Part shown: one piece after another, positions 1-12,200 of the stretch | Layout of the letters: each line of letters begins with the position of its first letter | How positions within the stretch are numbered: position 1 is the stretch's first letter | NCBI RefSeq assembly: GCF_905475465.1 | Contig: NC_062235.1 | Span: 8,938,001 to 9,002,000, forward strand | Source: Pieris napi | Taxonomy: Eukaryota; Arthropoda; Insecta; Lepidoptera; Pieridae | Reading direction: 5' to 3' | DNA length: 64,000 bases | The notes under the pieces: generated by a model | Database searches by the model: none | What the model saw: the letters and a program-made list of their open reading frames with translations, nothing else | Told to the model about the DNA's origin: nothing | Program-made: the position numbers and the translations under genes

Positions 1-3000
1 TAATCTGATTATAAAAACAATTACACTTAAGTTTGTTGTTGATGTCTAAATAAAAATATTTCTTCGTAATAGAGAGCCGCTGTTGCGTTATAAAGAGTGC
101 ATTAATGTATAGGTTTAGTATTAAAGCTACCAAATTATGTCCTTTTTACATTATAGAGAGTTTCCGTTATAGCGAATGACGTTATAAAGGTTTAAATTGT
201 ATTAGAGGGCGTTCTTGAACAGTCTCAACTTAAGCTTTTACTACGGATAGTGTTTATTATTTGAACCTGACTCAGCCACTGAACATAGCGCAAGCGAAAA
301 CGATCACCAATTCCTTTGAAGTCTTTCATCAGAGCTCGAGAAATTTAACGTTCAATTTGCCCCATCGTTGCAATTCCAGTTAAGATACTTGCATACAAAA
401 CCTATAGAACAATCAAAAGGAATAAATTATGTCATCAATTCTCAAATTTCCAACAAAGACTCGAACGAACCGGTTCACCTCAAATATGGCGCGAAACAAG
501 GAAGCCAATAGTCGAGCTAGTGGTGCATGATATTAAATTTTCAATTAAGCTGTGAAACATCGGTCTTGCTTATTACATGTTATATATCATAACAGTCACC
601 AGCGTACATACGTCCGTGTACATGAACACATAATATATAATTAAAGTCAAGCTAAAGTGAGTACAATTGTTAGCTAAAGTCTTTATGTAAGTGGTCCAAC
701 ACTAATACGTGGTATTTAGAGAAGTTTTATCTTCAAAAACACCGCACTGAGTTGATATTCTCTTTTGACAAGTAAAAAATAGTTTCCAAAAGTCCTGACG
801 TGAAATAAATTTTGAGAAAATCTTATTGAATCAATATTAAATCAGAGCTCTTGAGTATGAATCGGTGTGTATTCTAATATGGTTTTATGTATTGTTTTGT
901 TTTGTAAAATTTAAAACTAATAATATCGTACAGTATATTTTATATGATTTCATTTTAATATATGCGCGGACGTAATTTTTGTTAGCATTAATCCTACTCA
1001 AATATAACGTGGTCATTGATTAAAAGCTTTAAAATAAATGTTTGCTTTGAGGTCAGTTTGTCGAAGGATTTTCTTTCAATGAAAGAGTTGTTTACTGAAC
1101 TTTGAACTCTTTGTCTCGAAGGCGCCGTAATTCGAGAACTTCACTGGAAAGTATTAACTCTTGATCTATTTTAATTAAATAATAGATTATTTTGAAATGT
1201 TTGCCTGCACGGGATAAGATTGGTTTTAAATAAGATTGGTTTTAATAAACTTTATTAGTAATAAAATTGATCTGACGGAAGTCTAGAAAGCTCTTGTGAT
1301 GTAGGTCCGAGAAAAATATTTTTTAAATATAAAGTAGTCATAACTTTAAATCTAAATAAAGAGAAAATCGAGTAACTTAGATGTATGCGTGTATGAGTAT
1401 GTGACTGAGTGTGTGTGCGCTTAGAGATGTTATAAGCGTCCTTGCTAACCATTCATTGTAATCTATTTGCTATACAAACTAACACTACCTACGTATTAAG
1501 AAATCATCAATAATAAAAGATGTTTTATTTCTTGATTTTTATTTTGATAACTTTGACATGTTTTAATTATAAATTAAAACTTTACGTAACACAAGTTCCA
1601 ATAGTAATGCAGTGGGTTCGAAAATTATTTACTTTTAAAACCCCTTAGTGGACAGTAACTTCATTATACATGTCCGTTCCATACAAGAATGCTTAGATTA
1701 TATTATGCGCATTCATTTAGCATCGCAATTAGATAACGCGGATATAAAATGGCGATACACTGAATGTAATAAAAATGCAAAGTGAATCTGCAGTTAACAA
1801 TGACACGACTGCATGTTATAATTAATTTTGACTTATTGTCATACTATGAGAAAAATCCTTTATTTTCCTTTATAATTTGGCCTTGTTATTTTTTCGATAT
1901 GATATATATTATGGTACATATTTAGGATCGCGGCTCTGTGCTAAGTATGAGTTGAGTATGTAAAGACGTATTAGATTCTACTACTAATACCACCGAAAGA
2001 CTTTAGATAATTTAATGAAGTTTAGTGGAAATTCTACTATTATATTTCCTGTTATATCTATCCCTTTTTTTAAAGATAAAAAAGCTAGAGCGTCGCCATA
2101 CTGTAATTTCTGTATTGTATTTAATGATGGAGATACAAACAAAATTAAATCGATACATTATTAACGGTGCTAATTCAAAGTATGTTGTGGATAAATTATA
2201 TACGGGCTATTAGTGGGGGAAGGTAACATATTGATTAAACTGAAATAAATTATGGCGATATTCTTTTCATTTCACGTATTTAGGGAGAGAGCATTTGATG
2301 TACCAATACAAACTAATGAAGGTAATTTATTTTCAGGGAGGTTTCTTTAATTTAACACTTTTTGGCATGATCGGTAAAGACGTACGAAAAGAAATTGGGT
2401 CAGACCGGTCGAGGTTATCTTGGTAGGGTTACCGATCAAGAATATATTCACGTAATTTGAATTTTCCGCTAATGGCTTCCATTATCGGTTTATAACACCG
2501 ACAATATATGTTCTAGCCCCGTTCCACGTCAATTCTCACAGTTAAATTATTGACGTGATAACGTCTTTAAAATCGTTTTAGTCGGGTGACATGTTCAGAA
2601 ACTTGTGTCACACCAAAACCTCACGAGCGCGATCGCAGGTATAACGAGAGAGAGACGGACCGATCTCCCGTCTCATCTCGAGCGCTGCCAGTCATTCCGT
2701 GAATGTATGAAGAAAAATGTATATCATAGTCATATCATGTGAATAAAACGATAGATGTAATTTAAAATTTGAAAAAATTGTTATCTTCATTAATTCCTTA
2801 CTTCCCAAAAACTTATATCACCAATAAGACGTTATCACGTAAACATCTCGATCGTAAACCTACTTTACAAACAACCAATATTTTTCTGTTAATTAACTGT
2901 AAATTTATATCAGCGTAAAATATAGCAAAACATTGGTGAAATATGGATCACTAGCGACCAGCCCTGCGATTCTGTAACTCGAGTTATAGAATCGCAGGGC

Positions 3001-3947
3001 TGTTCACATTGCTAGAATATCTATCTATTTTCCAAAATATTTATGCCTACGCAATATGTGTACGTGTATATTTATACACTATTTCTAGTACATACAAAAA
3101 TACAAATGTTTCCTGGTTATAATATAAGTTTAGACTATTACTTCTCGGATATCCTCAAGTAGACATTTGGGAAGATGATGTTACGATTTGTTAGCAATTT
3201 CAAACCTTGTGAAAATTGAATTGTTTCTGTAAATCCAAAGTAGTAGTTAGTAGGTAGTTAGTAATAGTTTAATTTTCTTTAATTAAATTCACCTACGAAG
3301 CTTTAAAAATATATGTGTAAGGAACATATAAATTATTTGTTTTTAATTGTATAGTTCTGTATTATTATTAATTCAAAAAGATAGCGATGGCATCCCTATC
3401 TATCTAAAATCTGCACCCTTATTCGATCGATTCTCATATATTTATTCTTTTTTAATTCACTTTTTTCATAGGATTAGATTTCGGAGTAAATAATAATAAA
3501 AACCTCGTATCATCTATACTTTGTATATTACTACGAAATTACCTCTGATGTTTATTTTGTTCTGCAAATTGTTATACTATTATTTGCGAAACATTTCAAA
3601 CAGTTGTGGTGTGAAATAGCAAAGTTATGCCTTTATACATCGATTAATTGTTCGCCAACGGTTTGTCTGCTTCCGGCCACGCACAGTGCCGTACACGGAA
3701 ATGTGGTTAAGCCGATTCTGAAATTCGTGAATGAATTGTGTTAAAATTTTAATCTGGCGGAATTGAAATTAATTATAAATGACAATTGCTAAGTGATGAA
3801 CAACAATTATTGTTTTATTTTAATTGTGTATCTCTATCTCTATAAATATATATAAACCACTTTATTCTCAATTTAATTTGCAACGTTTGCTAACATTTAC
3901 ATGAAAACCTATACTGCATGTATCTGGTAAGTTTTTTTATATATACA
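1..3947. other. Non-coding, no gene seen (apart from the 2960 palindrome)
   Basis: AT-rich sequence with short, unconvincing frames on both strands. A small GC-richer patch at 2620-2700 (GAGCGCGATCGCAGGTATAA, GAGAGAGACGGACCG) could hold an upstream non-coding exon, since CGCAG|GTATAA resembles a donor, but nothing supports it further. Confidence 0.5.
2960..3001. mobile_element. Arms-only palindrome of the GCGATTCTGTAACTC MITE family
   Basis: AGCCCTGCGATTCTGTAACTC faces its inverted copy with one mismatch and no interior, 42 bp in all. The same terminal sequence bounds larger elements at 26728-26895 and 31694-31823 and occurs singly at 34337. Confidence 0.75.
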
Positions 3948-4192
3948 CTAGCCGTTTCCCGCCCGCTTTGCTGGGCGAAATAAATAAAATTTTATGTTTC
4001 ATTATTTATTTTTTTTCATATTTTTATTATTCTTTTTTTTAACTTACCGCTAAGAAAATTGAAAATTTTCGAAAATCGAGTTTTTAACAGATGGTGATGT
4101 TTTGAGGTTGTTTTGAGTTTGATGTTGATATGATCAGTGGTTTAGGCGTGAAGGAGCCTCAAACGAAGATCATTTTCTTATATATATATATA
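3948..4192 (+). mobile_element. ACTAGC-TATATA retroposon, type C
   Basis: It starts ACTAGCCGTTTCCCGCCCGC TTTGCTGGGCG and ends in TCTTATATATATATATATAG, immediately followed by the type B element. It is AT-rich and non-coding. Confidence 0.6.
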
Positions 4193-4526
4193 TAGACTAG
4201 CTGATCCGGCAAACGTCGTTTTGCCATGTATATCATTTATAATAAAAAATAGGGGTTGATTGTAGAGGGGTGAAAATTAGGGGTTGTATATGTATTTTTT
4301 AATGCTGTATCATAAAAAAATAAAATAAAAATAACTTATCTAAGAATTAAAAATGAATGAAGAATTCGGGGTGGACTACCCTTAACATTTAGGGGGATGA
4401 AAAATACATGTTGTCCGATTCTCAGACATACCCAATATGCACACAAAATTTCATGAGAATCGGTCAAGCCGTTTTGGAGGAGTTTAACTACAAACACCGC
4501 GACACGAGAATTTTATATATTAGATA
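4193..4526 (+). mobile_element. ACTAGC-TATATA retroposon, type B, copy 1
   Basis: It starts GACTAGCTGATCCGGCAAAC, contains AATAGGGGTTGATTGTAGAG and AGAATCGGTCAAGCCGTTTT, and ends CGACACGAGAATTTTATATA. It matches 52234-52592 and the inverse of 35818-36129. Confidence 0.75.
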
Positions 4527-5042
4527 TTGTTTACGCACACGTGAGCGACGATTAATTTATCAAATGAAGCTCTTTCTTCCAATCTCACTTTATCTACTTA
4601 GTGTGACAGTTATAATGCGTTACTCATCATATCTGCAATTTGGTCATTTAGGAGGGCACACAAAGCTGGTACTGTATCTGCTGTCGTGTCGATCATCCTG
4701 TCTATTGGAGTAGGGCAGTTATTGAATATAGAGTGCACACTGCACATGTATCTAAGGTCAATGTGAACATTATGGTAATTACAGAATATCATATATTTGC
4801 TTAAGTAAATTCCGATTATAACTTTTTGTAAGTATTGCTTTTGTCTATTTATCCTATGAAAATGTAGTATGAATATTTCCGTACGGCAGTACCTCGCATT
4901 TACATATTCTATATGCATGCTGCTTCAGGAATATCGGTTTTCACATTCTCATACAAAAATGATTGGCATTTGTGAATTCCTGTTGCACCTGTCCTATCGA
5001 ATTGGGGTGACGAATTGTTATATTAGAACATATTTTATGTAA

Positions 5043-5282
5043 CTAGCTGATTCTTTGCAGTTTGATGAAATAATATTATTTTCCTTCTAATTTTTAAAGT
5101 GATAAATACATCGAAATATAGGTTAAAGTTTGTAAAGGAAGCCAGTTTAGCTGTTTAATATTTAAGAGTAATGCTAAGATAGCCATATATACAATATATT
5201 TTTTAACGTAATATCATCTATAAACACAAAAATTGGTAACAAAACATATTTTATTTAGTTAAATATTCAAAGAATCAGCTAG
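5043..5282. mobile_element. MITE-like element with CTAGCTGATTCTTTG inverted ends
   Basis: CTAGCTGATTCTTTG at 5043-5057 is exactly inverted at 5268-5282, giving a 240-bp AT-rich non-coding unit. No clear target duplication was seen. Confidence 0.65.
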
Positions 5283-5366
5283 GTAGCTGTTCATTTGAGG
5301 GTATAATCCTGCGTTTATGCTAATTTATAGCATAACGTAATATCATCTATAAACACAATAATTGGT
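5204..5366. repeat. Direct repeat, 34-bp copies 129 bp apart
   Basis: The unit TAACGTAATATCATCTATAA plus CACAAWAATTGGT occurs at 5204-5237 and 5333-5366 with one mismatch. The first copy is inside and the second outside the 5043-5282 inverted-repeat element. Confidence 0.7.
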
Positions 5367-8300
5367 CAATTCCTTCTCAACAATCCTAGATATTTCTTTG
5401 AATTGCAACGCTATCTTGCAAGTGATGGCAGAGACATGCATTTAATAGTAATAGCCATGCACCAGATGCTTACTCTATTCGAAACTTCTTGCAATACGTT
5501 ACATGTAAAATATTGCCACTTTGCTTAAGATGTCGTCTACATATGAAAAATGTTCCTACATTATGGTAAAAGTTTAATGTGTCGTTAGGTTTTAATGTTA
5601 ATTATTGCGGTGACTTTAAGTGCAAATGCAATTCATTTTTCTTAGAAACGATTATCACTACGGGCTTGTTCATTGTATGACACGATTTCTTCACCTCTCT
5701 TGCTGCGAAGACACGATAATAACTTTCATTTAAAAAAATTAATAATAATATTGTAAACATGTTTATCTCACTCACTAACTATTGCTGGCTCTCTTTGCCT
5801 CCGAAATCGGAATCTTCCAGCGCTCTGGCATAGTCTTGCTCTTTCGCGAATTTCGTAAACGTTTTTGACATTTATAAGCATGCCCTAAGACGCATCTAAA
5901 CTGAATAAACGTATTTTGATTGATTGCTTCCTAACCTGTGCCACCACCCTCCAATTGCTGGCTTTCAGCTGCAGTACGCTGCGGCTCAGGTAATCCTCTT
6001 TCACTGCCCGATCTTGGCCCATGCGCTCATGATGCCCCAGATCGTTAAAACAAGTTTCAGATAACTTCAAACAAACAAACTACATTCAAATTGTGAAACT
6101 GGATGAAAATTAGTAACTAAAATTTAACAAAATATGGTGAATAAATTTTTTTTTGTATATGGGTAGTATGCGTAAGAAAAATGATTTAAAAGCATTGAAA
6201 GTTTAAACTTTACAGTTCCAAAAGCTATCCAACCGTAGCGTACAAATGAGAAAAGAGGAGTTTTTATGAATAATTAATATTTTTTAATACCAGTAATCGT
6301 AATAAAGCGGACAAGCCCACGCTCTTCCATTCGTTTCATTTCCTTTTTTATTACAAACCGCTGAATGTAATAAGGATCCTCATTTCAACATAACGAAAAT
6401 ATTCTTGTAAAATTTGTTTTAAGGAAATTGTTTTCATCCGAGTTTATCAAGCAAGTTTTAGGTTTTTATGTTATTTTGTTACACATAACAATGTGCTAGC
6501 AATGTTTTTTTTGTATTATTTGCTTTCCAAAAAAATATTATAAACGGTAACAAGAAGTATATGATCTGATCACAAGCCGGTAGTAGTGATAACAAATTAT
6601 AAATTCAGAATTTATAACAATATATTTAAATACATAAATAGCATAAATAAAGGTTGAAGAATGTAATTTATAACTAGAGTTCTCCAAGTTAAACTTGGTA
6701 TAAGTATGGGTAATATTCAAACTTTTCACTGCTTATATTAAATCAATTTCGTGTTCTTTTAAGCATGGTGAATGCTAATAAGTTTATCTTCATGCCTGTT
6801 ATTAAACGAAAACTATTTATAATATTAAATTTAGTTTTCTTTTTACTGAACATTTTATACATTTATTATTAATTCGCCAAACCGATGTGACGTCTACTAA
6901 GTAACCAAAAGATATAACGCATTCATTTAAATAATACCATAAACCTTAGACTACCATTACACATCAAGATTTAGCTACGACAAGGGTACCTTAACTTTGT
7001 TGATCGACCAATCTGCGCTGTCTCCACTTACCCTATTAACATGTTTTGTATAAATTCTATTTTTGCGTATCTGTGAGCTAAAAATTATCAGGCCGATAAA
7101 ACCTTTTAAAAATATTGGTATCATCGCTATTGCTTCAACTTTACGCCCCTCAATGTTTCAAATACAACCTATGAAGTGATCGTCTTATAGTTGGCACAAT
7201 TCCAGTGTTCTTTTATAGCTAATAACGCCTAGTAATTAATCACTGCTGCAAACCGCCACGGCTAACACGATAATGCAAATTGTCTAATTATGTTAATTAC
7301 TGATTCGTGTTAGTACGAGAAATCTCTATTATAGTGATTATGTTCTATTTTTATAAATACTCGGTAGAAACCAGTATTTAGGCAATTTATTTCCTTTCAT
7401 AAAAATTCCACGTTTAACTATTTACCTTACCTATCATATTATGATAGTATACGGCAAATACGGGAACTTCTAAAACCAGTGATACAGCAATAATTTAACA
7501 AAAATATATAAAAAAAGAAGTCTCTTAAACGAAAATGCTTCAACGAAATTTGGCCGTTATTTACAAGATGGCGTCACAATCTATTTCAATGTGGAGATCC
7601 TTTGATCGACGGAGCGGTGGTTTTTACAGGCTCCATGGTGCACAGCGACCTTCCTGAAAAGTATTGTTTCGTATAATGATCGTAATTTATTTTGAGGATA
7701 AAGGGTTCTTGAAAAATAATGGAGTTTTTATCTACGTGGCACAGAAAATATTGTTTGTATTTTTGTGTTCTTTAAAGTTTATTATAGTCTCTTCCGATAG
7801 TTAAAACCTTTTTGTATGTCCGCTGCCTCTATGACTTAGTGGTTAGGTTAGGTTAGTGCAAAAAATAATTATAATTTTCATAAAAAATATTAATAAAACT
7901 CTCAAATACTTCAGACGTATGTAAAAAATTTTTTACCACGTTGGTTCTGGCTAGTTTAGTATTATCACGAAATCAGTGTCGAGCCCAAAATAATATTTTA
8001 AAGGAATAATTGCTTACTATTATTGTACCCATTTTACTTATAATCCTATCTATTAATATTACATGTTCAATAGGGAAAACGTATAATACTTATTCGTTGT
8101 AAATACCTTTGTAAAAGACAGTGGACGGGTGAAATACCAACGGAATTAGAGAACCGCAACTGGGCTATTGCATTTGGTATTGCTCTTCGAAGACATTCCA
8201 TAAACCCAACTATTCATAATTAACGCATATATTACGTCTGTGTACCAGTACGTACAAGAATTTAGCCCTTATAACTATTAAAACCGTGATTATTTTAATT

Positions 8301-8413
8301 AATTGTGTTTATAATGACTTATTATTAGAAATGACCAGTTATTAATGAAATTAATGTATATATAAATTTTAGAAAAACCGTAGAATAAATAAAGTAAAGT
8401 ACTCTTTTGTCAG
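5367..8413. other. Upstream region of mAChR-A, no gene seen
   Basis: No coding exon recognised. A short (TTAGG)3-like run, the insect telomere unit, is at 7841-7856. Non-coding first exons of the receptor may lie here or beyond the window. Confidence 0.5.
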
Positions 8414-8485
8414 CAGGCGCGCCCGGAGCCGGCGGGCGCACGAGCGGCGGCGGAGCGGGGGCCGCGGGCTCGGCGAGTTGACGAC
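8414..8485 (+). other. GC-rich 5' leader of mAChR-A with possible splice acceptor
   Basis: A pyrimidine-containing TTTTGTCAG ending at 8413 could be a 3' splice site, so the start codon may lie in a second exon with 5' UTR exons further upstream. The 72 nt up to the ATG are very GC- and CpG-rich in an AT-rich setting, and they are open in frame with the receptor. An N-terminal extension from an upstream exon is therefore possible, although no convincing upstream coding exon was found. Confidence 0.45.
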
Positions 8486-9222
8486 ATGCTAATCGCGTTC
8501 AACAACACAGCCAACCTCACAGACCTGGCGCTCGGCCCAGACCTCCCCACCAGCCCCTACAGCCTCGCCCAGAAGATTGTCATCGCCATCATCGCCAGCG
8601 TCCTCTCAGTGCTCACCGTCGTCGGCAACTCCTTGGTCATGATCAGCTTCAAGATCGACAAGCAGCTGCAGACGATCAGCAACTACTTCCTTTTCTCGCT
8701 GGCGGTAGCCGACTTCGCTGTCGGTCTCATATCGATGCCCCTCTTCACGATGTTCACAATTTATGGCTACTGGCCGCTCGGGCCGCACGTTTGCGACACC
8801 TGGCTCGCGCTGGACTATCTCGCCTCCAACGCATCAGTGCTCAACCTCCTTATCATAAGTTTCGATAGGTATTTCAGTGTTACGAGACCTTTAACGTATA
8901 GGGCTAAAAGGACTACACGGCGCGCCACTGTGATGATAGGAGGGGCGTGGGGATTTAGCTTATTACTCTGGCCTCCATGGATTTATGCCTGGCCGTATAT
9001 AGATGGCGAGAGGAAAGTGCCTCCGAATGAGTGTTACATCCAGTTTATAGAGACTAATCAGTTTATTACGTTCGGGACGGCCATTGCGGCGTTTTATGTG
9101 CCAGTGACAGTTATGTGTATATTATATTACAAGATTTGGAGGGAGACGAAAAAGCGACAGAAGGATTTGCCAAATCTTCAAGGCGGGAAGAAACACGACT
9201 CGTCGAAAAGATCGAATTCAAG
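8486..9222 (+). CDS. mAChR-A: mAChR-A coding exon 1 (N-terminus to TM5 and start of loop 3)
   Basis: It encodes residues 1-245 plus two bases of codon 246, ending at donor AG|GTAAGT. It carries TM1-TM5, the DRY motif and the ligand-pocket Asp in TM3. Codon third positions are strongly GC-rich up to roughly 8840 and then become AT-rich, although the protein is conserved throughout. Confidence 0.95.
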
Positions 9223-12200
9223 GTAAGTTAATGAATTAAAAGTTTTCTAAAGTTATAAAGCATGTCCATTCCGTAGTAATGAACAACTTGTAATATGAAC
9301 ATTTTTATTAAAATTAAATCATAATGCATTTCTTCCATTCAAGGCATAACATCATTAAAGTGTTTTAAATTGTTCATTGCGCAACAAAACATTAGCGCAG
9401 CTGAATGGAATGAGAATTTATTCTTTATATATTCTTGCAATCCATTTTAAACCTTATATCTATAAGAGGAAATACAAGGCTGCACTCTGGAAAATTTTTG
9501 CTCCATTACAAAGACCGGCTCCGCCCATCGCTTGTAGACGAAATGATGACATTCTTCTAACTTGCCATAAACTTCTTAACTTTTCCCTATTCCTTTTTAT
9601 TACTTTGGTCTGTTACGACAGTGAGAGATGCCCGTAAAATTTATGATTGGATTGCCATTGAATATTAACGGCATGCCATTGATTTGTTCAATACGTTGTT
9701 ATGGCTGTATAAAAAAACACAGGAAAAATTGACAATTGAATAATATCAAACAATACGAGATGTCTTGGCAGGTGTCAAGTCGCAATTAGTCAATTTACAA
9801 CATATTATTGCGTATTGATAGTCCTAACATTGTTAAGTGTTTCACACAAAATCAACATGTTCTTTCTATTGTTAAGTGTTCAGTTATACGTATGCACAAC
9901 GTAAGATACGTCTATTTCAGCTCATTCACTCCCAGTCCTTAACAAACAGATTGTTGTTCAATTCTCTGTGGAATATTTCAAGCTCCATCTAATGAGTTTC
10001 CATCGTTAGTATTCGTTATACAGACTCGAATGCATATTCATTCGAATCGATATCCATTGAATTCAAATGGGAGAATTGTTGAGACCCTTTTGGGTGATGA
10101 AATAATGCCCACCGTATAACCATGCCAAAGAGTATTCATCCTATATATTTATTAAAATAATTGGTGGAATGTAATCCATTTGGAAATTGTTTATTTTATT
10201 TTAAACAGGCTTTTGACTACAGCCTCGAGTATATTGCATATAAAAATAAGTTTGTTTAACAACTTTCGTATACATTTATTTATTTAATGCGTTTTGTATT
10301 TTAAGTTTCAAGGATGATCGTTATCATGGCAATTTTTTTGTTAAAAAATTATTTATCTATTAAGTCTAAGTAGATTAGAATAGATAAGTAGCTGATATTG
10401 TAAGTGTTGAATGATTTAAAAGCCACTTGAAATTTGCCGAAACGAGACTGTATACGAAAAATTCCCAATTGACTATGTTTTATCTGAACACATCTAATAA
10501 AAATATCTCAGAGCTCTTAAAAATCACCAACAACAACACTTCACCTGAGCGCAAAACTCCCCCTACTCCCAACGGCCTCGCTCATCTAGGGTTGTCTATT
10601 GACTATAACACATTGCTAAGTCTTCTAGCATTAGTCAGAATTTAGATTTTTTTAAAGTTACTAGTATTGACTTTAGGGTATCAATTGTTTATTTTTATTT
10701 AATAATAATTAAGGTGCAGTGATGGCAACACAAATTATGTCGCCTTTTATATTGCCTTTTACGTTAAAATATTATGAATTGTTCTGTGAACCCTTAACCT
10801 AGCACCAATCAGTGATTAACACATAATTTTGACACCCCTACACAGGCCTTTACTACGAAAGACATTACTTCAAGATGCGGGCAAGATTTACGCTCTAACG
10901 AATCTAAGTTGATGCAGGCATTTATTTAACATGCGCCTCTGTAAATCTCCTTCAATTGTCTTGTTTTCTCCTGCTTTGTTCTTGTTTTAGCACGGCAATC
11001 ACTTGATTAATCTCGTTCAACAATGCCCTACTTAGAAGTAGACAGAATTAGGTTAATACCTTTTTTATAGAGGGCAAGCTCTTTGCACACCGGAGAGAGG
11101 AAAGTGTACGTGACTCGTAAGAAAGTTTGTAATACATGGTGCTGACTCGAACGCTACAAGCTTCCTTACAGGAAATGAAAGGACTTGACTGTGTACGGCT
11201 GTTGTATGTTATTTATTTAGATAAACGTATAACAAAGAAGGACAGAATTTTCAATAATCTGAATATATTTTTGTATGTGTCTATTAAATTACAGTTGTTA
11301 CGATCCTTATGTCTTTGGATATAAAACGATACCTAATAGAAGTTACAATTTCATTAAACGAAAAAGGAAACTGAAAACAGAAATTATTATGTACATATCA
11401 AGTGTTTGAGACGACGAGAATAATTGAAATATTTTTGCTTCCTCAATTACGGACGGAACGTTGTTTGTAATTTTTAATTAAAATTCTAAATTCTTAACCA
11501 AATTATAATTAATTTTAAGGCAGAATGTTTACTCAATCAAAATATTTGAACTTTTAAATTAGATGTCGTTTCAAACAAGGTTATAGAATACATAGAATCT
11601 TCATAATGCAATTTTCTTTATATAAACCATTTTTCGAATACAATTTGAGCGTTAGTTTATTGTGTCAATTCAAATTCAAAAACCTATTTGCGAATGCATT
11701 GAAAATATATACTTTCATAGATTTAATTGTTACCATATATTTTTTTGTCCATATACACTTATATACACTTCGACTGCTTTGTACTATTTCAACTATAGGA
11801 AAAAGCTTAAAATAATATCTGTTGTAGCTAATGACGAGGTAAAGTTCCGGATTATCCATTAGAGGGTTTAAAGTAAATTATTTATGAGTTTTATTCATGC
11901 GAGAATATTTCTTAGAAGCACACTTGTTTCTCTCTCACTGGGACAATGCAAGATTTTTAATCTAATACGAACAATAATGTATCAATTTACATTACTTTAT
12001 ATTATTTTAAATTTATTTTAATAATCTCATCAAGTCAGGTAGTTATACCAAGAATTATTAGTTTTCTTATTTAATAATTTGATTCAGTTAATTTAAACTT
12101 TTAACTACTGTAGTAAATACTCCATCGTGCTTCAATACTAAAATTTTCATTAACAGAGGGATTCAAAGACAAATTATCCAGATATTTTGAAAAATATTTA

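Noticed and set aside
7841..7856. Insect telomere-type TTAGG repeats
   Set aside because: Only about three units, interstitial and without telomere-associated retrotransposons; likely chance or a fossil.
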